The translations under genes were made by a program, and so were the position numbers. Below, one piece after another: positions 12,565-22,540 of a stretch of 64,000 bases of DNA. The DNA comes from Neoechinorhynchus agilis (taxonomy: Eukaryota > Acanthocephala): the NCBI GenBank assembly GCA_051530055.1, contig CM121342.1, positions 3,596,001-3,660,000 on the forward strand, read 5' to 3'. Position 1 is the stretch's first letter. The number at the start of each line of letters is the position of its first letter. The notes beneath the pieces were generated by a model. That model was not told the origin of the DNA, searched no databases, and saw only the letters and a list, made by a program, of their open reading frames with translations.

Positions 12565-13368
12565 CTATACCCAGTCCATTAGAATTTCATTTAAACAGTT
12601 ACATTTGTCATGTGAATAGTTTCGCTTTACATAATCCATTGGAACTACCTCAAAAATTGATCGAAGCTCACTTAAAACTAATGAAAGTGTACGGCGTCGA
12701 CATTCAATGAGTCGTATCGCTTCGCTCATTTCCTCTGCGCTCGCCTCAACAACCATCCTTTCTATATCATCAGATTTGAACTGTTGTATCTTCACCATTG
12801 AAACCTTTAAAGACTTATTGTCCTCTTCTTTTCGGTGAAGAATCGCATTTAATTGCTTCAAGTGCGTTAAAAACTCTTGCTTTTCTCGAACTATTTTCCT
12901 CAGTGGTCCTCCGTTCGGTTCAAGTCTGTGAATATCATCTATCTTATTAAGAATTTCCATCGTTGTCTGATGACTTTGATCAATCATTTCCTGCTCATCA
13001 ACAATAGGCATCTTGTAGTCTAAAATTTCTTTTATACCCAGGGAACTCAAACCATTAATGTCATCGTTTTGATTTTGCAAAATGCGATTATCCATACTGG
13101 TTATATCCTTTATATCAGTAGTCATTTCATCTATAAATTTCTCCGCATCTTCAAACAGCACATCTTTGTGAGCTCCGAAGGATAGATTGAAGTATTGAGC
13201 ATGGCTAAACATTTTTTTCATTCTACCAAGAGTATCTTTAGAGCATTCCTTAATCGTCTTCCCCGAATGCTCGTGGATGAAAGCGGACGTTTTCAGCGGA
13301 AGCACAATTTCGGGAATATATTCGGTATCAAGGCGATCCTCTATCAGTTTTGGTATTGAGACGGTCAG
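12565..13368 (-). CDS. Hypothetical Glu/Asp-rich helical protein, 5' end uncertain
   Basis: Minus-strand frame of about 265 codons, open from 13368 to the stop at 12565. There is no ATG until the MKKMFSHAQ segment, so a 5' exon or non-annotated start is likely. A candidate acceptor (CTGATAG) lies near 13340. The protein is acidic and mostly helical in character (segments such as HQTTMEILNKIDDIHRLE and EEDNKSLKVSMVKIQQ), consistent with coiled coil, and has no transmembrane segment. I do not recognise the family; a kinetochore or cytoskeletal adaptor would fit but is only a guess. Satellite array B begins immediately upstream of the 5' end, so the array may occupy its first intron or have displaced its promoter. 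Confidence 0.55.
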   Translation of the reverse strand: MTVSIPKLIEDRLDTEYIPEIVLPLKTSAFIHEHSGKTIKECSKDTLGRMKKMFSHAQYFNLSFGAHKDVLFEDAEKFIDEMTTDIKDITSMDNRILQNQNDDINGLSSLGIKEILDYKMPIVDEQEMIDQSHQTTMEILNKIDDIHRLEPNGGPLRKIVREKQEFLTHLKQLNAILHRKEEDNKSLKVSMVKIQQFKSDDIERMVVEASAEEMSEAIRLIECRRRTLSLVLSELRSIFEVVPMDYVKRNYSHDKCNCLNEILMDWV

Positions 13369-13384
13369 TCACAAAGTAAAGGTA

Positions 13385-15745
13385 CAGGGATTTTAACCAT
13401 CCGAAAACCTTTGTGGACGCATATTAAGACGCTGTTTTCAAACAAAGAAATTAAAATGATTTTAAAATCCGGTATTTCAAAGGTACAATTTTTTGCTTTT
13501 AAACTTGCAAAAAAACCTTGATCAAAAGGCGTCCAAGATTGTGCCTTCGAAAAACCAGATTATAAAACCATTTTAATTTTCCAGTAGCGATTTTACGCAC
13601 CCGAAAACTTTTGTGGACGCATATTAAGACGTTGTTTTCAAACGAAGAAATTAAAATGATTTTAAAATCCGGTATTTCAAAGGTACAATTTTTTGCTTTT
13701 AAACTTGCAAAAAAACCTTGATCAAAAGGCGTCCAAGATTGTGCCTTCGAAAAATCAGATTATAAAATCATTTTAATTTTCCAGTAGCGATTTTACGCAC
13801 CCGAAAACTTTTGTGGACGCATATTAAGACGTTGTTTTCAAACGAAGAAATTAAAATGATTTTAAAATCCGGTATTTCAAAGGTACAATTTTTTGCTTTT
13901 AAACTTGCAAAAAAACCTTGATCAAAAGGCGTCCAAGATTGTGCCTTCGAAAAATCAGATTATAAAATCATTTTAATTTTCCAGTAGCGATTTTACACAC
14001 CCGAAAACCTTTGTGGACGCATATTAAGACGTTGTTTTCAAACGAAGAAATTAAAATGATTTTAAAATCCGGTATTTCAAAGGTACAATTTTTTGCTTTT
14101 AAACTTGCAAAAAACCTTGATCAAAAGGCGTCCAAGATTGTGCCTTCGAAAAATCAGATTATAAAATCATTTTAATTTTCCAGTAGCGATTTTACGCACC
14201 CGAAAACTTTTGTGGACGCATATTAAGACGTTGTTTTCAAACGAAGAAATTAAAATGATTTTAAAATCCGGTATTTCAAAGGTACAATTTTGCTTTTAAA
14301 CTTGCAAAAAAACCTTGATCAAAAGGCGTACAAGATTGTGCCTTCGAAAAATCAGATTATAAAATCATTTTAATTTTCCAGTAGCGATTTTACGCACCCG
14401 AAAACTTTTGTGGACGCATATTAAGACGTTGTTTTCAAACGAAGAAATTAAAATGATTTTAAAATCCGGTATTTCAAAGGTACAATTTTTTGCTTTTAAA
14501 CTTGCAAAAAAACCTTGATCAAAAGGCGTCCAAGATTGTGCCTTCGAAAAATCAGATTATAAAATCATTTTAATTTTCCAGTAGCGATTTTACGCACCCG
14601 AAAACTTTTGTGGACGCATATTAAGACGTTGTTTTCAAACGAAGAAATTAAAATGATTTTAAAATCCGGTATTTCAAAGGTACAATTTTTTGCTTTTAAA
14701 CTTGCAAAAAAACCTTGATCAAAAGGCGTCCAAGATTGTGCCTTCGAAAAATCAGATTATAAAACCATTTTAATTTTCCAGTAGCGATTTTACGCACCCG
14801 AAAACTTTTGTGGACGCATATTAAGACGTTGTTTTCAAACGAAGAAATTAAAATGATTTTAAAATCCGGTATTTCAAAGGTACAATTTTTTGCTTTTAAA
14901 CTTGCAAAAAAACCTTGATCAAAAGGCGTCCAAGATTGTGCCTTCGAAAAATCAGATTATAAAATCATTTTAATTTTCCAGTAGCGATTTTACGCACCCG
15001 AAAACTTTTGTGGACGCATATTAAGACGTTGTTTTCAAACGAAGAAATTAAAATGATTTTAAAATCCGGTATTTCAAAGGTACAATTTTTTGCTTTTAAA
15101 CTTGCAAAAAAACCTTGATCAAAAGGCGTACAAGATTGTGCCTTCGAAAAAATCAGATTATAAAATCATTTTAATTTTCCAGTAGCGATTTTACGCACCC
15201 GAAAACTTTTGTGGACGCATATTAAGACGTTGTTTTCAAACGAAGAAATTAAAATGATTTTAAAATCCGGTATTTCAAAGGTACAATTTTTTGCTTTTAA
15301 ACTTGCAAAAAAACCTTGATCAAAAGGCGTACAAGATTGTGCCTTCGAAAAATCAGATTATAAAACCATTTTAATTTTCCAGTAGCGATTTTACGCACCC
15401 GAAAACTTTTGTGGACGCATATTAAGACGTTGTTTTCAAACGAAGAAATTAAAATGATTTTAAAATCCGGTATTTCAAAGGTACAATTTTTTGCTTTTAA
15501 ACTTGCAAAAAAACCTTGATCAAAAGGCGTCCAAGATTGTGCCTTCGAAAAAATCAGATTATAAAATCATTTTAATTTTCCAGTAGCGATTTTACGCACC
15601 CTAAAACTTTTGTGGACGCATATTAAGACGTTGTTTTCAAACGAAGAAATTAAAATGATTTTAAAATCCGGTATTTCAAAGTTACAATTTTTTATCTTTT
15701 AAACTTGCAAAAAAACCTTGATCAAAAGGCGTACAAGAGTGTAAT
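13385..15745 (+). repeat. Satellite array B, about 199-bp unit, about 12 copies
   Basis: Homogeneous tandem array with the landmark TTTGTGGACGCATATTAAGAC near 13412, 13610, 13810 and so on. Each unit carries inverted arms AAATTAAAATGATTTTA and TAAAATCATTTTAATTT about 110 bp apart, so each can fold back. A related single half-unit (ACCTTGATCAAAAGGCGTAC) is found near 61055. The last unit at about 15.7 kb is diverged, as expected at an array edge. No coding frame persists. Confidence 0.97.
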
Positions 15746-15827
15746 CTTCGAACAAAATGGCGTACTTAACCAATCTCGGTGTCTACCAATAAATTTGATT
15801 AAGAAAAAGAAAGATGAGTAACCGTGT

Positions 15828-16127
15828 TCATAAATCAGAAGCTTTTCCAACTTGAAAGTTAAGTATGGTTTCGTCTAATGCTTTCAATATTCGCTGTAAT
15901 GGATGTTCACCCTCTTTTTGCACTTCATTCATTTTTGGCCTAAATTCAATATGTGTATAAAGTTGCCTTCTTTTTTCTTCTAAGCCCTGAGCAGTGATCA
16001 CTTCATTCGCATTTTTGGAAGATTTGTATAGATTATCCCGTTCCGTTAGGATTTGACGGGCAATAACCTCAGCGGGATCTTTATCCGGCTTTCCTTTTTT
16101 CCTTCTACCTGCATTAGGGCGTTGCAT
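15828..16127 (-). CDS. Hypothetical 99-residue basic/acidic protein
   Basis: Complete ATG-to-stop frame (starts MQRPNAGRRKKGKPDKD). The N-terminus is Lys/Arg-rich, followed by a helical segment (EVIARQILTERDNLYKS) and another (HPLQRILKALDETILNFQ). It has no signal peptide or membrane span. I do not recognise it. Composition and codon use resemble the neighbouring genes rather than the AT-rich satellite, which favours a real small gene. It is divergently oriented relative to the calcium-sensor gene starting at 16260, with about 130 bp between them, so they may share a promoter region. Confidence 0.55.
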   Translation of the reverse strand: MQRPNAGRRKKGKPDKDPAEVIARQILTERDNLYKSSKNANEVITAQGLEEKRRQLYTHIEFRPKMNEVQKEGEHPLQRILKALDETILNFQVGKASDL

Positions 16128-16259
16128 TCACTAACTCAAGCCTCACTTCACCTAAAAGAGGATGTGTAATCTCTATGACTACAGTTTGTTGGCTCACGAT
16201 TCTAAACTGTTAAATGTACTCGAATGCTTCAACGTTTAGGTTACGAGCACTTCAAAAAA

Positions 16260-16927
16260 ATGGGAAGTTCACATAGCTATGAGCGTGCCCCTACAAACGC
16301 TGAACTTGATTTCATGGCAAGGGCATTAAACATCTCACGTGCCCAGGTCGATCAGATTTATGCGGATTTTATGGCAGCTTCAAGAGATGGTCGTATGAAT
16401 ATAAAAGAGTATAGGAGATTTTACGCTCGTTTGAACAATTATGGATGTTGCAGCCGGCCACGTCGTCAACTGAGAGCTATTGCTGATAAATCATTCAAGT
16501 ATTTGGATCGAGATCACAACGGTAGTCTTGGATTCATCGAGTTCATGAATGGTCTAATACTCACTGAATCACAATGTAAGTCTGTCGCTTTTTCGTACTG
16601 TATTCTGTTACTTTGAACAAACTCGTAGATAATATTCAACCAAGAGACAAGGTCTATTTTATTATTGAGAGTACTCATGGATATATGCCACAAACGATAG
16701 ATTCAAGAGAACTCGACATTCTTTTATCAGGTCTGGACGATACATACCAATGCCATAATAAGGAATTTGTGTTGCGGGAACTGCAACAACAACAAGGATA
16801 TTCAGGATCTTACTCTCCTACTGCAGTGATTGATGCGATTTCAAATTCAGGCTATTCACAGAGCATGTGCTCATGTCCCGAATTCGGAGGAGCCGGCGGC
16901 AGCAGCAGCAGTGACGATTGCCAATAA
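16260..16927 (+). CDS. EF-hand calcium sensor with N-myristoylation-type start (NCS/recoverin-like)
   Basis: Two exons, 16260-16575 and 16629-16927, with donor GTAAGT and acceptor CGTAG (53-nt intron). They total 615 nt, 204 residues. The chosen start gives MGSSHSYE, a Gly2/Ser6 N-myristoylation pattern. An upstream ATG at 16224 would bury it. The clearest EF-hand loop is DRDHNGSLGFIE (residues about 84-95), with a degenerate first loop around SRDGRMNIKEY and weaker C-terminal ones. Arrangement and length match the neuronal calcium sensor/recoverin/calcineurin-B-like group, which switches membrane attachment with calcium. The C-terminus is unusual: Gln-rich, then Cys and Gly/Ser-rich, ending SSSSDDCQ. 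AATAAA overlaps the stop codon. The family assignment is at superfamily level only. Confidence 0.8.
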
Positions 16928-16990
16928 AATGGGTTTCAATCGAATTTCAATTGATTTTCACACTAAAAATTATTATTTTAAAAAAGATGT

Positions 16991-17440
16991 CTAGCATTCG
17001 AAATCATAAATTAACCAAGAATAAACATCTCTAAAATCGAATGGTTTACAAAAAATGTCGATATGTGAGGAACCGGGGAATTTCAATTTGTTGTCTTCAA
17101 ATGTTATGATTGTTCGGCGCCGCGCTGATTCGCTGCAGCAGGAAGCTGCTGGGCGCATATCGCCGGTGGCATATTTCAGTATCTTTCCCAGTCGAGCAAG
17201 GAAATAATCGGCTTCTTTTCCGGGGCATCCCAGTGTTTCCACCACAATCGGAATGAACATATATTGATGCCCATCGAGCGAGGAGTGCTTATGCCGCTTA
17301 TTGTCCTCGCTGAAGCTGGCGACTGCTCCCGCTTTTGAGGCGGCATCCCATAAGTGGAATGCTGCGAGCGTGCTGGGGCAGGTAAAATCTCAAACCAGTA
17401 TTTTCCCGGAGCACCATGGGAGGGCTCCATCAGGGCGTTT
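16991..17440 (-). mobile_element. LINE 3' ORF fragment (C-terminal region downstream of RT)
   Basis: Minus-strand translation gives an MFIPIVVETLGCPGKEAD segment followed by FLARLGKIL and TGDMRP. This is the conserved region after the reverse transcriptase in many non-LTR retrotransposon ORF2 proteins (pattern VVETfG-wG-EA). It is not open as one frame and is decayed. A second, more decayed copy of the same stretch is at 20980-21170 in the same orientation. Nucleotides 17055-17080 (ATGTCGATATGTGAGG) recur in the CSTF3 intron near 52714. Confidence 0.65.
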
Positions 17441-17723
17441 ACTGTCGTTACGGGAGAGTCCGACTGGTTCGAGTTGAGCAGGAAAACCGGCCGTTGAGAG
17501 GATTTTTAAAATTATTGTTTGGAAATATACACCCTGAACCGGACGAGGTTCGCAGAACGTCTTTTTAATCGAAATAATCATTTATCGCGGGTGAAGACTT
17601 CTAACCATAATAATTCCAATTTATAAAAATTATTTAAAAATGGTTAGATAAGGTGATTATTATTTGAAATTGCAACAATAGGAGAATAAACACAAATTAC
17701 AAAGGGCGACCTTTAAAACTTAA

Positions 17724-18400
17724 GTGAATCATTGCTCAAAGAAAGCAAAATCTTGGCTCGAATCTTATCTTTACAATCGCAAACAATACATTCACTGCCG
17801 TTCTACCTCCTCGATCAGCCTATCCTTCACCAAAGTCGTACCTCAAGGTGCTATGCTGTCACCACTTCTCTTTAATATTGTTCTAAACGACCTCAAACCT
17901 GTCTCTTCTCACTCCAAACTCTTCTTCTATGCCGATGATCTCATCCTCATTACCCATTCACCACCCCACCTCTCCCTTTTTTTAACTCTAACGAAATAAC
18001 ACACGTAAAAGGTTTCTGCACCAATCACAAACTCCACCTGAATTTCTCTAAATGCTTCGAAATGATCCCTTCATTCTCCCTCAACCCTACATCCTCCCTC
18101 GAGCTTCTAAATGACATCCTACGAGCAATCCCCTAAGAATTCTGGGTCTCCAGTTTCAATCCAATTTGAAATGGGACTAGCACATCACTGTTTCCCTCAA
18201 GCACAATACCTTTAAAATTTATCTCCTCAAACGCCTCCGACGTTTAGGAGTACCTTTTTCTCCAAATTTTATCTTCAGCTTTATTTTACGCTCCCTCGCC
18301 TGCGGTTATCCCGTCTTTTGCAACCTATCAGAATCACAGGCTTTCACAAAAGAGTCTCTAAAATTTGCTTAGTAGATTTTCCTCTCTAATCGAATTACTT
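17724..18400 (+). mobile_element. LINE reverse transcriptase fragment
   Basis: The frame 17724-17999 encodes SWLESYLYNRKQYIHC, then VVPQGAMLSPLLFNIVLNDL and FFYADDLIL. These are the conserved RT blocks of jockey/CR1-type non-LTR elements (PQGs-LSPLLFN and the catalytic ADD). Downstream sequence to about 18.4 kb keeps RT-like composition but is broken by stops and frame changes. Upstream domains (endonuclease, fingers) are absent. It lies on the opposite strand to the 17.0-17.4 kb fragment and belongs to a separate, more pyrimidine-rich lineage. Confidence 0.8.
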
Positions 18401-18679
18401 TATAAGATTTTCAACATGCAATCCTAACCCATTTCAACCCCACCACCACAATTTTTGCCACATTTTATTCCCCTTTTTAACATGATCACAACACTCACAA
18501 TCACAATTCGTTTCATCCTCCTTCGACCTCGTACCTCCCTCTACTTCCGTTCACAAAAACCAAGAGATACCTGATTACCCATTTTTATTAATAAAACTTG
18601 TTACTATTAACGGGCGAGACTTGTAGCTTCATAAATTCAAAGATTTCGATTTTATAGATCTAATTATTTGTTATTTTAG

Positions 18680-18865
18680 AGAACGAATAAAAGGCTGTAT
18701 CGAAATATCAAAGCCACGTATTTTACCCAGATTGCGGCATACCACATTAGCTCAAAGCCATTTATCGATTTTCATTATCGACTTTATGATTTTTATGCAT
18801 TTGACGATTATCTGTTCGATTTACTTCTGAAAAGACAAACGCATTTGAGAGATGATGTCTCATGA
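18680..18865 (+). pseudogene. Second copy of the unidentified 11.6-kb exon
   Basis: Open for 61 codons after an acceptor-like TTATTTTAG, ending at TGA 18863-18865. It encodes FIDFHYRLYDFYAFDDYLFD, almost identical to the minus-strand frame at 11562-11795, with a diverged N-terminal part. Its last 25 codons run into the inverted flank of satellite C, so the native C-terminus appears to be replaced. No ATG or partner exon was found, so I call it a fragment. Confidence 0.4.
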
Positions 18866-19985
18866 ACAAAGCATTAATCATAAATCTCGCAACCACGATT
18901 GTTTCCTGTGACACGCCTTGAGCAAATAGTTTTGATCTCTTTAACAATTCATTTTTATAGAGTTTAAAGGTCAGAGATAAAGTCTGAGGATGGAAACTTT
19001 AATTGTTGTTTTAAACGACCATTGATATTATTTTCTTGATCCTGTGCTGGAATGCAATTTTTAGTCTTCGAAGAAACAATCGATCATCTGTCGATTTTGC
19101 GAAACAAAAATTCTTTAATAACTCATTTTAAAGGATCAAAAGGTCAGGAATAAATTTTGAGGATGGAATGCACTTTAAGATTGACGGAAACTTTAATTGT
19201 TGTTTTAAACGACCATTGATATTATTTTCTTGATCCTGTGCTGGAATGCAATTTTTAGTCCTCGAAGAAACAATCGATCATCTGTCGATTTTGCGAAACA
19301 AAAATTCTTTAATAACTCATTTTAAAGGATTAAAAGGTCAGGAATAAATTTTGAGGATGGAATGCACTTTAAGATTGACGGAAACTTTAATTGTTGTTTT
19401 AAACGACCATTGATATTATTTTCTTGATCCTGTGCTGGAATGCAATTTTTAGTCCTCGAAGAAACAATCGATCATCTGTCGATTTTGCGAAACAAAAATT
19501 CTTTAATAACTCATTTTAAAGGATTAAAAGGTCAGGAATAAATTTTGAGGATGGAATGCACTTTAAGATTGACGGAAACTTTAATTGTTGTTTTAAACGA
19601 CCATTGATATTATTTTCTTGATCCTGTGCTGGAATGCAATTTTTAGTCCTCGAAGAAACAATCGATCATCTGTCGATTTTGCGAAACAAAAATTCTTTAA
19701 TAACTCATTTTAAAGGATTAAAAGGTCAGGAATAAATTTTGAGGATGGAATGCACTTTAAGATTGACGGAAACTTTAATTGTTGTTTTAAACGACCATTG
19801 ATATTATTTTCTTGATCCTGTGCTGGAATGCGATTTTTAGTCTTCGAAGAAACAATCGATCATCTGTCGATTTTGCGCAACAAAAATTCTTTAATAACTC
19901 ATTTTAAAGGATTAAAAGGTCAGGAATAAATTTTGAGGATGGAATGCACTTTAAGATTGACGGAAACTTTAATTGTTGTTTCTAT
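18826..19985 (-). repeat. Satellite array C: inverted copy of array A plus its flank, about 5 units
   Basis: Reverse complement of the 193-bp unit of array A, repeated about five times from 18960, with the same variant bases. The left edge (18826-18960) matches 10986-11145 in inverted orientation, including the transition out of the array. Array plus flank was therefore duplicated as a block. It ends abruptly at about 19983 inside a unit. Confidence 0.95.
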
Positions 19986-20089
19986 TGTTCATAAATAATT
20001 TTATCGATTAATTTATATAACACGTTAGATCATTCACACTACCGCTTTTCTGGATCACTCAGCTGACGTCCTGGTGTAACTCCCTGCCG

Positions 20090-21170
20090 TTAGGAAGTGA
20101 TTCGTCTCAGTCTCTTGGACAGTTGCTTGACCAGGTCCTGTGCCGCGGGAACTAAATAATGATTTCGACTCCCTCAGCGGCGGTTGCTGCTCCCCTCCGG
20201 TTTAATAGTGGCGGATTTCATGTTGGTGGCTGCGAGCGTGGAGTCCCGGAGAAGGCATTCGCCTCCCTTCACCGCGAGAATACTGTGACACCGTCCGGTC
20301 TACGGCGGCCATCGAGTCGGCAAAGATTGCTCGTCTCTAGGATGTTGGGCGCATTTAAGAGTATCCAGGACAAGACTGAGAGAATTGCGATCATTTCGGC
20401 GTGTTGCCGACGGACGATTCCCGTGACTACAAATTCTTAGTGTCTCGTTGGAGGGTACCGACAAAAGCGATTAGGACAGAGTTTTGAGTCAAACACCCGG
20501 TTCTCCTGTAGAGACTGCCGCCAATCGAGTTCACCGGTAAACGAGAATCTGAATTTTTTAGAGGAATGAGTCCCAGAAGGGTTTGTTCCAGGACGCAGGA
20601 ACAGAGGCCTCGTGTGACCGAAAAGTTGAGGTTCAAAATTGGCAATTTGTTCTCTCACATATTGATTTCGCACGACAAATCGAACTCTATTCGTCATCAT
20701 TTTTAGAAATTGAAAAGTCAAAAATACGCAGCGGCTGGAGAGCAAAGATCGACGTCGTTCTTGGCGGAAAAAATAAGCATTGCGGGGCAATGCGGCTAGC
20801 ATTTTGGCCAGCGCCGATGATTGGGAGCGTTGAAGAGACTATAAATTATGTATAAGTTAAAAAAAATTCTGTGAATGGAACTTGTAAACTTTAATTGTTA
20901 TTTTTTCACAAATAATTTTTTATTCTATTTATAGGAAAATTTCATCATACAACAAAGTTTTAAATCATCTAATGGAATACGTTTGTTATGATTGCTCGGC
21001 AGCTTCCTTACCGCGTTCAATCGAAGCGGCGATTCGCTGCAACAGGAAGCTGCTGTAGCGCTGTTTTAGCATCTTTCCCAGTCGAAAAAGGAAATAATCG
21101 GCTTCTTTTCCACCGCAATCGGAATATTGATGCCCATCGAGCGAGTGTACTTATTTTTGTCCCCGAATGA
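20090..21170 (-). mobile_element. Decayed LINE ORF2 3' segments
   Basis: Minus-strand frames contain RRRPDGVTVFSR near 20.3 kb and, in another frame, LLRDSTLAATNM. Together they resemble the RPDG-T...WD-T-vdT block typical of the tail of many LINE ORF2 proteins. 20980-21170 repeats the VVETLG-region nucleotides found at 17.1 kb. Frames are interrupted many times, and no RT block is visible. 20450-20880 between these pieces has no recognisable content. Attribution rests on short motifs. Confidence 0.45.
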
Positions 21171-21266
21171 CGTTTAATCTATGACGTTTTGCAAGTCTCT
21201 GATTCTTTCTCGTCGCATTCCTCTTTCAAATACCGCGTTTTCCGTCTGTAGAACGTGAACTTTCCA

Positions 21267-21722
21267 ATGGGTCCGCGTAAGAACAGAGAACCAAAGAGTG
21301 ACCAAACCATATCCCTCGGCCCGAACTTATCCGATGGTGAGCTTCTTTTTGGAGTTGCTCACATTTTCGCGTCATTCAATGACACTTTTGTCCATGTGAC
21401 CGATCTCAGTGGTCGTGAGACGATTTGCCGAATCACTGGAGGTATGAAAGTTAAAGCTGATCGAGATGAAAGCTCGCCTTACGCTGCAATGCTTGCCGCC
21501 CAGGACGTGGTCGAGAAGTGTAAGGCCGTTGGATACACTGCTCTTCATGTCAAAATTAGAGCTACTGGTGGAAGTAGGAGTAAAACGCCCGGTCCTGGTG
21601 CTCAATCCGCTCTGAGGGCTTTGGCTAGGAGTGGAATGAAAATCGGAAGAGTCGAAGATGTCACTCCGATTCCAAGCGATGGGACTCGTCGCAAAGGTGG
21701 ACGTCGAGGAAGGCGATTATGA
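21267..21722 (+). CDS. RpS14: 40S ribosomal protein S14 (uS11)
   Basis: Intronless 151-residue frame from [12 protein letters not shown] to GGRRGRRL, the full length of animal RpS14. Family hallmarks are visible: [13 protein letters not shown], the [18 protein letters not shown] block, [28 protein letters not shown], and the basic tail [17 protein letters not shown]. uS11 sits on the platform of the small subunit beside the mRNA exit and binds 18S rRNA. The upstream 21195-21235 tract is pyrimidine-rich (TTCTTTCTC, TTCCTCTTTC), compatible with the 5'-TOP or TCT initiator usual for ribosomal protein genes. This is the best-conserved protein in the window. Confidence 0.98.
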   Translation: MGPRKNREPKSDQTISLGPNLSDGELLFGVAHIFASFNDTFVHVTDLSGRETICRITGGMKVKADRDESSPYAAMLAAQDVVEKCKAVGYTALHVKIRATGGSRSKTPGPGAQSALRALARSGMKIGRVEDVTPIPSDGTRRKGGRRGRRL

Positions 21723-22180
21723 TTTGTTTCCCGCCAAAAAAATTGCTTTTTTTTAATTTTTGCGATTCGTTGTCAACGCGATTTTTTACTTTGTTACCAT
21801 TTGGCTTCTTCAGCTGTTTTCTCGCATCGTCATTGGCTGAACATTAATTATTGTATGTCCTTGCGTTTTCATTGGTCGAAATTCATTGCCTAGTGAGATC
21901 ATATTTTCGTTAGCAATCCACTTTATTTTCATCGGTTTTTAGATTTGTTCATCTCAAAAGCAAAGTATGACCTTTGTTTTCTCATGAACAGTTGCACAAG
22001 TCATTTCGATTGATTTTTAATGCAAATATTGTTTATTATTCCACGTTTAAAAATTCGCGATCTCGCATTTTTAAACGTACGCGAAATCTGCACTTATCAG
22101 TTTAATAACGAGCAATAAACAAATATACGGATTATTATCCATTGTTGTTTAAAACTGAACCTAATTTGATAGATATTTTT
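21723..22180. other. Intergenic stretch downstream of RpS14
   Basis: AT-rich, with no coding frame, RNA gene or repeat recognised. It contains the presumed 3' UTR and terminator of RpS14. Confidence 0.5.
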
Positions 22181-22182
22181 AT

Positions 22183-22475
22183 TTTTTTCCATACAAGGCC
22201 GAATGGACACACAGTCCACCGATTTCGGTGTGTTCGTAATCCCTTATCGCCAACGACTCATGACCAAAGGGGACGAAATACCCCAACGAAGGGAAGAGGA
22301 AACTCATTGATGAGTCCCGCTTCCTCCCCGGGAGGCATCTGAGAATCCTGAGGGATGCGTATAAACTAATAACCGTCTACGGTCTTGGAGCATTGAACAA
22401 AGACCAGAGCTTCCGAGACCAATGAATCGGTGGACTGCGGGTGTCCATTCGGTCGTGTATGGAAAGAAAATCTGA
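22183..22475. mobile_element. Small foldback/MITE-like element with about 45-bp terminal inverted repeats
   Basis: The left end (CATACAAGGCCGAATGGACA, then CAGTCCACCGATTTC) is the inverted complement of the right end (GAATCGGTGGACTG, then TGTCCATTCGGTCGTGTATG), with few mismatches. The interior 22240-22345 is a diverged homologue of part of the 181-bp unit of the adjacent array D (shared GACGAAAT, GAGGAAACTCA-TGATGAG and CTCCCCGGGAGG motifs). No transposase is present. This suggests a non-autonomous element related to the array's source. Confidence 0.7.
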
Positions 22476-22540
22476 GCCACATAAAAATTCTAAAAAAATC
22501 GGAAAGCTCATAAAAGCAAAAGTGGCGAAGTTTGTACATT

